Shown piece after piece: positions 48,264 through 58,035 of a stretch of DNA of 64,000 bases. Position 1 is the first letter of the stretch; each line of letters starts with the position of its first letter. Where the stretch lies: the NCBI RefSeq assembly GCF_016722895.1, contig NZ_JAEQNA010000002.1:1-64000 (forward strand). The letters run 5' to 3'. The DNA is from Ramlibacter aurantiacus (lineage in GTDB: Bacteria; Pseudomonadota; Gammaproteobacteria; Burkholderiales; Burkholderiaceae_C). Under the pieces are notes generated by a model. It had not been told where the DNA came from, did no database searches, and saw only the letters and a list, made by a program, of their open reading frames with translations. Position numbers and translations under genes: made by a program.

Positions 48264-48497
48264 ATGTACTTGCTCGGACTTGGGATCTTGCTGATGGTTC
48301 TGAAGTTGCTGGGCGCGGCGCCGGTGGCGGACTGGTCCTGGTGGGGCGTGCTCCTGCCGTTCCCGCTGGCATCCCTGTGGTGGACGGTGGCTGATCTCAC
48401 CGGTTACACCAAGCGGCGCGCTGCCGAGCGTGAGCTGCAGCGGCGGCTGCGCCAGATGCGCCGGCACCTGGCGCAGCAGCAGAAGTCGTTTCGCTGA
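48264..48497 (+). CDS. TIGR04438 small Trp-rich protein
   Basis: A 77-residue protein with one or two hydrophobic helices containing six Trp in or near them (WSWWGVLLPFPLASLWW), followed by a highly basic amphipathic tail (KRRAAERELQRRLRQMRRHL). This matches the TIGR04438 family of Burkholderiales, function unknown. GAAGGA precedes ATG 48264. Confidence 0.8.
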   Translation: MYLLGLGILLMVLKLLGAAPVADWSWWGVLLPFPLASLWWTVADLTGYTKRRAAERELQRRLRQMRRHLAQQQKSFR

Positions 48498-48517
48498 GCG
48501 GCGGCGCGAGCTCCCGG

Positions 48518-50029
48518 TCATCCGGACTTCAGCGAGCGCGGGTGCCGCACGGCAAGCGGTCTCAGGGCCGGCCCTTCGATCACCGTGCCGTCGGGGCGGA
48601 ACCGGCTGCCGTGGCAGGGGCAGTCCCAGCTGGTTTCCACGCTGTTCCAGTGCACCTTGCACCCCATGTGCGTACACACCGCCGACACGGCGAACAGCTC
48701 GCCCTGGGGGGAGCGCCAGGCGGCGCAGCTTCCGCCATCCGAATCGATGATCGCGCTGTCACCCGGTGCCAGGCTCGACAGCTTCTCCTCCTGCCGGTGG
48801 GTCAGGTAGTCCTTGACCAGCGACTTCGCGGTCACGGCCACTTCTTCCAGGATCGATTTGGCGCCCTTGATCAGGGACAGCCTTGACGGCTTGCACAGGC
48901 TGGCGAAGGCGGGAGACGACCCCGAGAGTTCCTCGGCAATGAGGCGGGCGGCCACCGTGCCCCAGGTCAGGCCGTCCGTGGCGAAGCCGGTGGCGATGAA
49001 GCAGCCGGTACTGTCCCGCCCGATATAGGGCAGGCCGTCGGCGCCGTGGTAGTTCTGCGCGGACCAGCGGAACGCCGGCTGTACCGCCCCGAAGTGACGC
49101 GCGGCCGCGGCCTCCACCGCCATCAGCGCCGCCTTGGCGTTGTGCGCGCCCGGTGGATGCTCGCGGCCGACGCAGATCACGAAGCGTTGGCCATCTGCGT
49201 CGTAGGTGCGTATCGACAAGCCCTCGTCGCCCAGGGCCCAGAAGATCCCGGGGCCTGGGTCGGACATGCCGGCGCCAAAGGGCAGGGCGACCGCGTACTC
49301 GCGGTGCACGGGCATCTCGGCGTGCACGAAGCGAATGCCCTTGGGGGTGTGGGTCGCCATCACGATCTCGCGCGCCGTGATGGCGCCGGTGGCGGTTTCG
49401 ACGATCTTGGCGCGGGCGTCGATCTGCAGCGCACGGGTGTGCTCGTGCAGGCTGGCTCCGGCCGCGGCGGCTTGCCGCGCCAGGTGGGTGGCATAGGCCT
49501 GCGGCTGGATCTGCGCCTGGTTGGGCAGCACCAGCACCGGTCCCGCGGCCGGTGGCAGCGGGGCATCGATCGAGGAGCGGCGCTCCTGCTGCGCGCCGGC
49601 GCGCAGCAGGGTGTCGATTTCGCCGTCGACAAAGCCTTGCTGCGAGGGGCTCATCGCATAAAGCACCAGCGGACAGCGCCGAAAGCCCACGCCGGTCGCG
49701 GCACGCGACTGTTCCTCGATGAACTCGATGGCCGCGCGGCGCTCGGCCACCACCTGGCGGACCACCTGCTCGCCCCAGCCGGAGCGGATGGTGTGCAGGC
49801 CGCCGGACAGTGTCTCGTACAGGTTGCCCGTGGAGTGACCCGTGGTGCCGCTGCCGATCTCATCGGCTTCGATCAGCACGACCTGCCGGCCCTGCCGCGC
49901 CAGCAGCATGGCCAGGGTCAGCCCGGTGATGCCGCCGCCGATGATCAGCACCTCGGTGCCGAGGTCGCCGTTGAGCATGCCGAAACCGGGCGACGGCGCG
50001 GTGCCGCGCCAGACGGACTGGGTGTTCAT
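48518..50029 (-). CDS. FAD-dependent oxidoreductase with C-terminal Rieske domain
   Basis: A 503-residue fusion. The N-terminal DAO-type fold has the FAD motif IIGGGITGLTLAMLLARQG (about 29-47) and a substrate domain. The C-terminal 90 residues form a Rieske [2Fe-2S] domain with CTH (Cys452, His454) and CPCH (Cys470, His473). Such proteins are common in bacteria, but the electron acceptor and substrate are unproven. No iron-sulfur partner gene is adjacent. ATG 50029 follows a good AGGAGG on the reverse strand. Confidence 0.88.
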   Translation of the reverse strand: MNTQSVWRGTAPSPGFGMLNGDLGTEVLIIGGGITGLTLAMLLARQGRQVVLIEADEIGSGTTGHSTGNLYETLSGGLHTIRSGWGEQVVRQVVAERRAAIEFIEEQSRAATGVGFRRCPLVLYAMSPSQQGFVDGEIDTLLRAGAQQERRSSIDAPLPPAAGPVLVLPNQAQIQPQAYATHLARQAAAAGASLHEHTRALQIDARAKIVETATGAITAREIVMATHTPKGIRFVHAEMPVHREYAVALPFGAGMSDPGPGIFWALGDEGLSIRTYDADGQRFVICVGREHPPGAHNAKAALMAVEAAAARHFGAVQPAFRWSAQNYHGADGLPYIGRDSTGCFIATGFATDGLTWGTVAARLIAEELSGSSPAFASLCKPSRLSLIKGAKSILEEVAVTAKSLVKDYLTHRQEEKLSSLAPGDSAIIDSDGGSCAAWRSPQGELFAVSAVCTHMGCKVHWNSVETSWDCPCHGSRFRPDGTVIEGPALRPLAVRHPRSLKSG

Positions 50030-50105
50030 GAGCGCCTCCTGGGAGGCCTCATGCTAGGAGCGCGGCCCGCCGCCTTCCGTAGGACGGGAGCGACTGCCGG
50101 CGCGC

Positions 50106-51800
50106 TCAGAAATTGTCGAGGACAGCACCCTTGCTGGCGCTGGAGGCGTTGAAGGCGAACTTGGCCTGCACGCCGCGCGTGTACCGCGGCGGCGGCGCGG
50201 TCCAGCCCTGGCGCCGGCGCGCGATCTCTTCGTCTGGCACGTTCAGCTGCAGCAGCAGTCGGTGGGCGTCGATGGTGATCGTGTCGCCCTCGTTCACCAG
50301 GGCGATGGTGCCGCCGGCGGCGGCTTCGGGCGCCACGTGGCCCACCACCATGCCCCACGTGCCACCGGAGAAGCGGCCGTCGGTGATCAGGCCGACGCTT
50401 TCGCCGAGGCCGGCGCCGATCAGGGCGCCGGTAGGGGCCAGCATCTCGGGCATGCCCGGCCCGCCCTTGGGGCCGAGGTAACGCAGCACCATCACGTCGC
50501 CGGCCTGGATCCGGCCATCGAGAATGGCCTGCAGGGCGGACTGCTCGTCATCGAAGACGCGGGCAGGTCCGGTGATGACCGGGTTGGCCAGCCCGGTGAT
50601 CTTGGCCACCGCGCCTTCGGGGGAGAGGTTGCCCTTGAGGATGGCCAAGTGGCCTTGCTCGTACATCGGGTTGCTGAGCGGCCGGATCACGTCCTGGTCG
50701 GCGCGCGGCTGGTCCGGCACGTCCGCGAGCACCTCGGCCACCGTCTGGCCGGTGATGGTGAGGCAGTCGCCGTGCAGCAGCCCGGCGTTCAGCAGCATCT
50801 TCATGATCTGCGGAATGCCGCCGGCGCGGTGCAGGTCCACGGCCAGGTACTTTCCGCTGGGCTTGAGGTCGCACAGCACCGGGGTGCGCTGGCGCACCCG
50901 CTCGAAGTCGTCGATGGTCCACTCCACCTCGGCGGCGTGGGCAATGGCCAGGAAGTGCAGCACCGCGTTGGTGGAGCCGCCGGTGGCCATGATCACCGCC
51001 ACGGCGTTCTCGATGGACTTGCGGGTCACGATGTCGCGGGGCTTGATGTCCTTGCGGATGGCTTCGAGCAGGACCTTGGCCGATTCCCGCGTCGACTGCA
51101 CCTTCTCGTCGTGCGGGTTGGCCATGGTGGAGGAGTAGGGCAGCGAGATGCCCAGCGCCTCGAAGGCGGAGGACATGGTGTTGGCGGTGTACATGCCGCC
51201 GCACGAGCCCGTGCCGGGAATGGCGCGCTGCTCGATCTCCTTGAGGTCCTGGTCGCTGATCTTGCCGGCGGCGTTCTGACCCACGGCCTCGAAGACGCTC
51301 ACGATGTTCAGGTCCTCGCCCTTCCACTTGCCCGGCAGGATGGTGCCGCCGTAGACGTAGATGGCCGGCACGTTGGCGCGCAGCATGCCCATGAGGCCGC
51401 CGGGCATGTTCTTGTCGCAGCCGCCGATGACCAGCACGCCATCCATCCACTGGCCTTGCACGCAGGTCTCGATGCAGTCGGAGATGACTTCGCGGCTGAC
51501 CAGGCTGTACTTCATGCCCTCGGTGCCCATGGCCATGCCATCGGAGATGGTGGGCGTGCCGAAGACCTGCGGGTTGCCACCGGCTTCGCGGATGCCCTCG
51601 ACAGCTGCGTCGGCCAGTCGCTGCAGGCCGCTGTTGCACGGGGTGATGGTGCTGAAGCCGTTGGCGATGCCCACCATGGGCTTGCCGAAATCGGACTCCT
51701 GGTAGCCCATGCCGTAGTACATGGAGCGGTTGGGGGCGCGCGACTTGCCTTCGGTGATGTGGCTGCTGCGCAGGTGCAGGTGGATCGGCTGGGTGTCCAT
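50106..51800 (-). CDS. ilvD: dihydroxy-acid dehydratase
   Basis: A 564-residue iron-sulfur enzyme that dehydrates 2,3-dihydroxy-isovalerate and -methylvalerate in branched-chain amino-acid synthesis. Cluster and active-site motifs are [24 protein letters not shown] and [13 protein letters not shown]. The start is ATG 51800 (MDTQPIH); the frame is open to 51863 without homology. It is divergent from lgt, with a 125-base gap between start codons. Confidence 0.95.
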   Translation of the reverse strand: MDTQPIHLHLRSSHITEGKSRAPNRSMYYGMGYQESDFGKPMVGIANGFSTITPCNSGLQRLADAAVEGIREAGGNPQVFGTPTISDGMAMGTEGMKYSLVSREVISDCIETCVQGQWMDGVLVIGGCDKNMPGGLMGMLRANVPAIYVYGGTILPGKWKGEDLNIVSVFEAVGQNAAGKISDQDLKEIEQRAIPGTGSCGGMYTANTMSSAFEALGISLPYSSTMANPHDEKVQSTRESAKVLLEAIRKDIKPRDIVTRKSIENAVAVIMATGGSTNAVLHFLAIAHAAEVEWTIDDFERVRQRTPVLCDLKPSGKYLAVDLHRAGGIPQIMKMLLNAGLLHGDCLTITGQTVAEVLADVPDQPRADQDVIRPLSNPMYEQGHLAILKGNLSPEGAVAKITGLANPVITGPARVFDDEQSALQAILDGRIQAGDVMVLRYLGPKGGPGMPEMLAPTGALIGAGLGESVGLITDGRFSGGTWGMVVGHVAPEAAAGGTIALVNEGDTITIDAHRLLLQLNVPDEEIARRRQGWTAPPPRYTRGVQAKFAFNASSASKGAVLDNF

Positions 51801-51913
51801 AGGAATATCGATCGAATTGAGGCGAGGCAGGGTGGCCGGGTGACCGGTCCGTGATTCTCGCATCGGCCTGGAGCCGGGCCGATGCGGCCGGGCCTGGTGC
51901 CTCCAGGCGGCGG

Positions 51914-51919
51914 CACAAT
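51914..51919 (+). promoter_or_regulatory. -10 element abutting the lgt start codon
   Basis: CACAAT ends 6 bases before the lgt ATG at 51926. Transcription would start at or next to the ATG. No Shine-Dalgarno is seen. Confidence 0.4.
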
Positions 51920-51925
51920 AGCCCG

Positions 51926-52744
51926 ATGCTCACCTTCCCGCAGATCGATCCGGTCGCCATCCAGCTCGGGCCGATCGCCATCCACTGGTACGGCCTCACC
52001 TATGTGCTGGCCTTCACGCTGTTCTACCTGCTGGCCGTGCGCCGTCTAAGCCACGAGCCCTTCGCCTCCATCCGCGGGCCCGGTGCCTGGAGCCGGCGGG
52101 ACATCGAGGACATGCTGTTCCTCGGCGTGGTGGGGGTGATCGTCGGCGGGCGCCTGGGCTACGGCTTGTTCTACAAGCCGGCGTACTACGCCGCGCACCC
52201 GCTCGAGATCTTCGCCATCTGGCGCGGCGGCATGAGCTTCCACGGCGGCCTGGTGGGGGTGATCGTTTCCCAATGGTGGTTCGCCCGCTCGCGTGGCAAG
52301 CCGTTCTGGCAGGTGATGGACCTGGTGGCTCCCTGCGTGCCGCTGGGGCTGGCCGCCGGCCGCGTCGGCAACTTCATCAATGGCGAGTTGTGGGGACGGC
52401 CGGCCGATCCGTCGCTGCCCTGGGCGATGGTGTTCCCGCACAGCGGCTCGATGGTGCCGCGCCACCCGTCGCAGATCTACCAGATCCTGCTCGAGGGGCT
52501 GCTGTTGTTCGTCCTCCTGTGGCTGTTCGCGCGGCGGCGCCGGCCCGAGGCGCAGGTGTCGGCGTTCTTCCTGATCGGCTACGGCGTGCTGCGTTTCATC
52601 GCCGAGTACTTCCGCGAACCCGACGCCCACCTGGGCGTGCTCTCGCTGGGCATGACGATGGGGCAGTGGCTGTGCGTGCCCATGGTGATCGCCGGTGTGG
52701 CGTTGTGGCACTGGTCCGTCCGCCGCAAGCCGGCGCACGCCTGA
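51926..52744 (+). CDS. lgt: prolipoprotein diacylglyceryl transferase
   Basis: A 272-residue inner-membrane enzyme with seven helices that moves diacylglycerol from phosphatidylglycerol to the lipobox Cys of prolipoproteins. Signature [13 protein letters not shown] (about 143-155), [11 protein letters not shown] near the N-terminus and [11 protein letters not shown] are intact. PRHPSQIYQ is also conserved. Its message may be leaderless. Confidence 0.95.
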   Translation: MLTFPQIDPVAIQLGPIAIHWYGLTYVLAFTLFYLLAVRRLSHEPFASIRGPGAWSRRDIEDMLFLGVVGVIVGGRLGYGLFYKPAYYAAHPLEIFAIWRGGMSFHGGLVGVIVSQWWFARSRGKPFWQVMDLVAPCVPLGLAAGRVGNFINGELWGRPADPSLPWAMVFPHSGSMVPRHPSQIYQILLEGLLLFVLLWLFARRRRPEAQVSAFFLIGYGVLRFIAEYFREPDAHLGVLSLGMTMGQWLCVPMVIAGVALWHWSVRRKPAHA

Positions 52745-52831
52745 GGACGGGGCAAATCCGGATGCCGATGCGGATCGGCTGCGGCTAAGGTGTCGCACCC
52801 CGATCGACCACAACAACGGAGACAACGAGCC

Positions 52832-53830
52832 ATGGCATTCGAAGCCACCCGTCGCGACCTGATGCGCCTGGCGCTGGGGGCCACCACGGCCGCCTGCGCA
52901 CCCCTGACCCTGGCGCAAGGCGCTGCCGGCAGCTGGCCCGCCCGGCCGGTCAACCTGATCGTGCCCTTCCCGGCCGGCGGCGGCACCGACGCCTTCGCGC
53001 GGCCCCTGGCGGCGCAGTTCGCCAAGCAGACCGGTCGCCAGCTGGTGGTCGAGAACCGCGGCGGAGCCGGCGGCACCGTCGGCGCCAGCCTGGCAGCCCG
53101 GGCGGCGCCGGACGGCTACACGCTGTTCATGGGCGCGGTGCACCACGCCATCGCGCCATCGATGTATCCCAAGCTGGACTACGACCTCGAGAAGGATTTC
53201 GTGCCCCTGATGGTCCTGGCCAACGTGCCGCAGGTGCTCGTGGTCAATCCGCGCAACCTGCCGGTGGCCGACTTCAAGGAGTTCCTGGCCACGGTGCGCA
53301 AGAGCCCGGGTCGCTACAACTACGGATCGGCCGGCACCGGCACCTCGCACCACCTGGCCGGGGAGCTGTTCAAGCAGCAGAGCCAGACCTTCATCATCCA
53401 CATCCCCTACACCGGGGCCGGGCCCGCCCTGCGCGACCTGGTGGGCGGGCAGGTGGACATGATGTTCGACGGGCTGGGCTCCTCGGCCGCCCACATCAAG
53501 GGGGGCCGCATCAAGGCACTGATGGTCTCCGGCAACCGGCGTTCGCCGGCCTTTCCCGATGTGCCCTCGGCGGCCGAGGTCGGGTTCCCCGATTACACGG
53601 TCAGCACCTGGTATGCGCTCTGGGCCCCCAAGGGGACGCCACAGGATGTGCAGACCCGGGTGATCGAGGAGATGCGCAAGACGCTTGCCGCCGACGAGAT
53701 CAAGACCGTCTGGGCCGGCCAGGGCGCCGAAGTCCCCAACCTCAACCAGCAACAGTTCGCTTCCCACATCAACAGCGAAATCAAGCGCTGGTCCGCGGTC
53801 GTCAAGGCCGCCGGCGCCAAGCTCGACTGA
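52832..53830 (+). CDS. Bug-family substrate-binding protein (Tat-type signal)
   Basis: A 332-residue periplasmic receptor. The N-terminus ATRRDLMRLALG is a twin-arginine-like signal, with cleavage near TLAQG. The mature part has PVNLIVPFPAGGGTDAFARP and VENRGGAGGTVGA, the Bug signature. It lies 26 bases before malonyl-CoA synthetase, so a malonate-type dicarboxylate is a reasonable ligand guess. No permease is adjacent. Confidence 0.88.
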   Translation: MAFEATRRDLMRLALGATTAACAPLTLAQGAAGSWPARPVNLIVPFPAGGGTDAFARPLAAQFAKQTGRQLVVENRGGAGGTVGASLAARAAPDGYTLFMGAVHHAIAPSMYPKLDYDLEKDFVPLMVLANVPQVLVVNPRNLPVADFKEFLATVRKSPGRYNYGSAGTGTSHHLAGELFKQQSQTFIIHIPYTGAGPALRDLVGGQVDMMFDGLGSSAAHIKGGRIKALMVSGNRRSPAFPDVPSAAEVGFPDYTVSTWYALWAPKGTPQDVQTRVIEEMRKTLAADEIKTVWAGQGAEVPNLNQQQFASHINSEIKRWSAVVKAAGAKLD

Positions 53831-53856
53831 TCCAATCGATCGCTGTGTCCCGTTCC

Positions 53857-55404
53857 ATGTCCGCCAGCAACCCCAACCTCTTCGCCGCCCTCCGAGCCGC
53901 GTTCCCCGCCAACCTGAACGCCGTCGCCATCGACACCGACGAAGGGCACAGCTACAGCTGGCGCGACATCGACCGCGCGACGGCGATGATCGCCAACCTG
54001 CTGCACTCGCTGGGCCTGCCCGCCGATTCGCGCGTGGCGGTGCAGGTGGACAAGTCGGTCGAGGCCATGATGCTGTACCTGGCCACGCTGCGGGCCGGCT
54101 ACGTGTTCCTGCCGCTCAACACCGCCTATCAGAGTGCCGAGATCGAGTACTTCCTGAAGGACGCCGAGCCGGCCGTGGTGGTTTGCAGCCCACGCAACCT
54201 GGGCTGGGTCGGCCGTCTCGCGGCGCAGGCGGGGACGCGCCACGTCTTCACATTGGGTGACGACCGCACCGGCACGCTGCTCGAGCAGGCGATGCAGCAG
54301 AGCGACCAGCACGAGATCGCGCGCCGCGAGTCCGGCGAGCTGGGGGCCATCCTCTACACCTCGGGCACCACCGGCCGCAGCAAGGGCGCCATGCTCACGC
54401 ACGGCAACCTGCTGTCCAACGCGCAGGTGCTCAAGTCCTACTGGGGCTGGCGCACGCCGGAGGAGGGCGGCGACGTGCTCCTGCACGCCCTGCCCATCTT
54501 CCACGTGCACGGGCTGTTCGTCGCGATCCATGGCGCGCTGATCAACGGCAGCCGCATGATCTGGATGAACCGCTTTGACGTCCGACGCGCCATCGCACGC
54601 CTGCCCGAGGCCACGGTGTTCATGGGCGTGCCCACGATGTACGTGCGCATGCTGGCCGAGCCGGCCCTGGGTCGGCAGGCCGCGCGTCGCATGCGCCTCT
54701 TCATCTCGGGCTCGGCGCCGCTGTTGCTGGAGACCTTCAACGACTGGCGTGATCGCACCGGCCACACCATCGTCGAGCGCTACGGCATGAGCGAAACCCT
54801 CATGCTCACGTCCAATCCCTATCGTCCGGAAGACGGCGAGCGCCGCGGCGGCACGGTCGGCTTCCCGCTGCCCGGTGTGGGCCTGCGCGTTCGCGCGGAT
54901 GACGGATCCGGCCTTCCCGCAGGCGAGATCGGCGGCATCGAGGTGCGCGGGCCCAACGTGTTCGTCGGCTACTGGCGCATGCCCGAGAAAACCCGCGAAG
55001 AGTTCACCAGCGACGGCTGGTTCAAGACCGGCGACGTCGGCAAGGTGGACGAACTGGGCTACGTCACCATCGTGGGCCGCAGCAAGGACCTCATCATCAG
55101 CGGCGGCTACAACGTCTACCCGGCCGAGATCGAGGGCTACATCAACGAGATGCCTGGCGTGGCCGAAAGTGCGCTGGTGGGCGTGCCGCACCCGGACTTC
55201 GGCGAAGTCGGCGTGGCGGTGGTGGTGTGCAAGCCGGGTGAGCGAGTCGACGGCGATGCGGTCATCGAGAGCCTCAAGGCGCGCCTGGCCAACTTCAAGA
55301 TTCCCAAGCGCTGCTTCATCGTCGAAGACCTGCCGCGCAACACGATGGGCAAGGTGCAGAAGAACGTGCTGCGGCAGCAGTATGGGGCGTTGTTCAGGGG
55401 CTGA
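53857..55404 (+). CDS. matB: malonyl-CoA synthetase
   Basis: A 515-residue AMP-forming ligase of the MatB group, activating malonate (and often methylmalonate) with CoA. P-loop ILYTSGTTGRSKGAMLTHGN, the MatB-type ERYGMSETLMLTSNPY and GGYNVYPAEIE are present, and the catalytic Lys is in PRNTMGKVQKN. I use ATG 53857 (MSASNPNLF); a GTG at 53845 is in frame. No malonyl-CoA decarboxylase (matA) is adjacent, so the product may feed fatty-acid or polyketide synthesis. Confidence 0.9.
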   Translation: MSASNPNLFAALRAAFPANLNAVAIDTDEGHSYSWRDIDRATAMIANLLHSLGLPADSRVAVQVDKSVEAMMLYLATLRAGYVFLPLNTAYQSAEIEYFLKDAEPAVVVCSPRNLGWVGRLAAQAGTRHVFTLGDDRTGTLLEQAMQQSDQHEIARRESGELGAILYTSGTTGRSKGAMLTHGNLLSNAQVLKSYWGWRTPEEGGDVLLHALPIFHVHGLFVAIHGALINGSRMIWMNRFDVRRAIARLPEATVFMGVPTMYVRMLAEPALGRQAARRMRLFISGSAPLLLETFNDWRDRTGHTIVERYGMSETLMLTSNPYRPEDGERRGGTVGFPLPGVGLRVRADDGSGLPAGEIGGIEVRGPNVFVGYWRMPEKTREEFTSDGWFKTGDVGKVDELGYVTIVGRSKDLIISGGYNVYPAEIEGYINEMPGVAESALVGVPHPDFGEVGVAVVVCKPGERVDGDAVIESLKARLANFKIPKRCFIVEDLPRNTMGKVQKNVLRQQYGALFRG

Positions 55405-55475
55405 AGGCCCAGGGGCCAGGGCCTGGGTTCCAGGGACCAGGGGAAGGCACGCGGCTCCGAGGTGCTCCCCAGCCC

Positions 55476-55928
55476 CTAAGCCCTATCCCGAACCACATAC
55501 CGCACCAGTTCCTGGCCCTCGGCGAAGCGGTCGTAGAGGCGGCGGACTGCGGCGTTGTCGGCGGGGGCCATCCAGTAGAGCCGCTCCCAGCCTTCAGCAC
55601 GCATCGCATTGCGCAGCCACTCCACCAGGGCGGTTCCGATGCCGTGGCCGCGGGCCGAGGGCATCACATACAGATCTTCCAGGTAGCAGGCGGGCTGTGT
55701 TTGCCAGGTGTTCTCGTGCACCACGCAATTGGCGAATCCATAGACCTGGCCATCGACCTCGGCCACGATGCACATGATGGCCGAGTCGGGGTCGAGGATG
55801 CGGGCCCAGGTGCGCCGGGCAGTTTCCTCGGGCATGGCCTTGCCGATGAAGCCGAAGTAGCCGCGCCACAACTGGCGCCAGCTCGGCTCGTCCGCCGGCA
55901 AGGCGGCTCGGATGACGACGGGGCTCAT
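55476..55928 (-). CDS. GNAT-family N-acetyltransferase
   Basis: A 150-residue acetyltransferase. The acetyl-CoA binding motif A reads YLEDLYVMPSARGHGIGTAL, with the R-G-x-G-I-G core, followed by NAAVRRLYDRFAE (motif B). The start is ATG 55928 (MSPVVIR). The acceptor is unknown. It stands alone, convergent to matB. Confidence 0.9.
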   Translation of the reverse strand: MSPVVIRAALPADEPSWRQLWRGYFGFIGKAMPEETARRTWARILDPDSAIMCIVAEVDGQVYGFANCVVHENTWQTQPACYLEDLYVMPSARGHGIGTALVEWLRNAMRAEGWERLYWMAPADNAAVRRLYDRFAEGQELVRYVVRDRA

Positions 55929-56041
55929 GCACTCATTGTGCCCGGCAGCCGGCGGCAATCGCTGGGTTGGCCGCTGGCGCGCGCCCCTCGTCGCGGCAGC
56001 GTCCTACAGCCCGTGTGGCGCGCCCGCTCCAGCATCGAACG

Positions 56042-56371
56042 ATGAACACGACCTCCTCTGCCGCATCCCCACGCCCCGTCGATCTGTCGGCCGAATCCGT
56101 GGCCGGCGAGGAAGATCCGGGCGCCACTCTCGATCTCGCCGGTGCCGGGGCGCGCGGTGCCGCTGCCGGTGGTGGCGGCGGTTCCGATCCCGCCCAGCCG
56201 GCGCCCCGCAGCACCCCGCCCATGAGCCCGGGTGACGAAGCGCCCGTGGGCACACCTGGCACGGGCGAGGACGTGTGCGGAACCTGTGGCGGCAGCGGCC
56301 AGCTCAATGGCTCGCGCTGTCCCGCCTGCGAAGGTACGGGCAAGGTCAACGTCGGGATCGGCGGCGCCTAG
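56042..56371 (+). CDS. small Gly/Ala-rich protein with a DnaJ-like zinc knuckle
   Basis: A 109-residue protein. Residues 1-75 are low-complexity Ala/Gly/Pro/Ser, likely disordered. Residues about 82-100 hold two CxxCxGxG motifs (CGTCGGSG and CPACEGTG), half of the DnaJ cysteine-rich zinc domain. It may be a metal-binding adaptor. The hydrolase ATG lies only 5 bases after its stop, so the two genes are likely co-expressed. Confidence 0.65.
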   Translation: MNTTSSAASPRPVDLSAESVAGEEDPGATLDLAGAGARGAAAGGGGGSDPAQPAPRSTPPMSPGDEAPVGTPGTGEDVCGTCGGSGQLNGSRCPACEGTGKVNVGIGGA

Positions 56372-56376
56372 CTCGC

Positions 56377-57186
56377 ATGGGTGCGCTGCCGCGCAAGCGC
56401 CTGCTGCCGACGCAGGCGGGGGCACTGGAATACGTTCTTTCCGGCGATGGCCCGCCGCACTGGATTCTTTTCAGCGGCGCCGGCGTGACCCTCGAGGGCT
56501 GGAAGGCGCTGTATCCGGACATCGAGCGCCTGGGTCGAGTGCTTGCCTGGAACCGATTCGGATTGGGGCGCAGCGCGCGGCCGCGGGTGCCGCAAACCGG
56601 CACCACCGTACTCGCGACCCTGCGCGAACTGCTGCACGGTTGTGAGCTGCAGCCGCCCTACGTGCTGGTCGGGCATTCGCTCGGCGGCCTGCATGCCAAC
56701 CTGTTTGCGCGGCTCTACCCGCAGGAGGTGGCAGGCGTGGTGTTGGTCGAGTCCACGCATCCGGATGACACCGTGCATGGCCACGGGCACGAGAAGCGCC
56801 TGGCGCAGGTGCTCGGACGATTGTTCGAGGTGCCGACCGGGTGGTTTCGCGCCAACCTCGAGGCCGAACTGGCCTGGCAGCAAGCGACGGTGCGCGAACT
56901 CACGCAGGCCGGCCCGTTTCCCCCCGTGCCGCTCACCGTGGTCAGTGCAGGCCGGTCGCCCCCCCGCTGGTTGTCCGATGCGCAGGCCTGGGAGCGGCGG
57001 CGCCGCCACCAGGCCGAACTCGTGCAGCTCTCACCAGCAGGGAAGCAGGTGATCGCACGACGATCGGGACACTTCCCCCAGCGAACCGAGCCGCAGTTGG
57101 TGTTGCAGGTGCTGCGGGCGATGGCCGGGTGCGTCGCCGAGCGGCGCCCGCAGCCCGAGGACGCTCAGGCGGTGAGCCCCTTGTAG
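56377..57186 (+). CDS. alpha/beta hydrolase
   Basis: A 269-residue hydrolase. The nucleophile elbow is GHSLGG, the acid probably Asp in ESTHPDDT, and the His in RSGHFPQ. FSGAGVTLEGWKALYP is the typical oxyanion-strand region. The start is ATG 56377 (MGALPRKRLL). The substrate is unknown. Its last 22 bases overlap the convergent TauE gene. Confidence 0.85.
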   Translation: MGALPRKRLLPTQAGALEYVLSGDGPPHWILFSGAGVTLEGWKALYPDIERLGRVLAWNRFGLGRSARPRVPQTGTTVLATLRELLHGCELQPPYVLVGHSLGGLHANLFARLYPQEVAGVVLVESTHPDDTVHGHGHEKRLAQVLGRLFEVPTGWFRANLEAELAWQQATVRELTQAGPFPPVPLTVVSAGRSPPRWLSDAQAWERRRRHQAELVQLSPAGKQVIARRSGHFPQRTEPQLVLQVLRAMAGCVAERRPQPEDAQAVSPL

Positions 57187-57980
57187 GCCATGTAGGCGGC
57201 CAGCAGGTACAGCACGATGGCGAACACCCGCTTGAGCGGCTTGACCGGCAAGGCGTGCGCGGCGCGCGCGCCCAGCGGCGCGGTGAAGACGCTGCACGCT
57301 GCGATGACGGCCAGCGCCGGCAGCCAGATGTAGCCGAAGGAGCCCGGGGGCAGGTTCCCCACCGCTTGGCCACTTAGGGCATAACCGAGCGCATTGGTGA
57401 CGGCGATGGGGAAGCCCAGCGCGGCAGACGTGGCCACCGCCTGGTGGATGGCCACGTTGCACCAGGTCATGAACGGCACGCTGATGAAGCCGCCCCCGGC
57501 GCCGACCAGTCCCGACAGGAACCCGATGAAGCCACCGGCTGCCAGCTGTCCACCGGTACCCGGCATCTGCCGCGTGGGCGCGGGCTTTCTGTCGACGAAC
57601 ATCTGCGTGGCGGAGAAGCCCACGAAGGCAGCGAAGAACAGCGCAAGCCACGACCCCTTGAGCAACGCGAACACGCCCAGGCTGGCGACCAGGCTGCCGA
57701 CGACGATGCCGGGAGCGAGGCGGGCGACCAGGTTCCAGCGCACTGCGCCGCGGCGATGGTGGGCCCGCACGCTGGAGACGGACGTGAAGATGATGGTGGC
57801 CATCGAGGTGGCGATGGCCATCTTCACGGCAAGTTCGGATTCGATGCCGCGGCTGTCGAGGATGAGGGTGACGAAGGGCACCAGCACCATGCCGCCGCCG
57901 ATGCCCAGCAGCCCCGCCAGAAAGCCCGTGGCGATGCCCAGCAGGGCCAGCTCGGCGATGAGAAGCGGGTCCAGGAACAT
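57165..57980 (-). CDS. TauE/SafE-family sulfite/anion exporter
   Basis: A 271-residue inner-membrane protein with about eight helices in two inverted halves. The duplicated GxLxGxxGxGGG motif appears as FLAGLLGIGGGMVLVP and FLSGLVGAGGGFISVP. Family members export sulfite, sulfoacetate or related anions. The start is ATG 57980; the longer frame to 58064 has no homology. The 6S RNA gene lies 56 bases upstream. Confidence 0.88.
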   Translation of the reverse strand: MFLDPLLIAELALLGIATGFLAGLLGIGGGMVLVPFVTLILDSRGIESELAVKMAIATSMATIIFTSVSSVRAHHRRGAVRWNLVARLAPGIVVGSLVASLGVFALLKGSWLALFFAAFVGFSATQMFVDRKPAPTRQMPGTGGQLAAGGFIGFLSGLVGAGGGFISVPFMTWCNVAIHQAVATSAALGFPIAVTNALGYALSGQAVGNLPPGSFGYIWLPALAVIAACSVFTAPLGARAAHALPVKPLKRVFAIVLYLLAAYMAYKGLTA

Positions 57981-58035
57981 CCGTCGCGTGTTGTTCTTGT
58001 TATGGCCGTTCGCGCTTGCGAACGAGCAGGAATAA

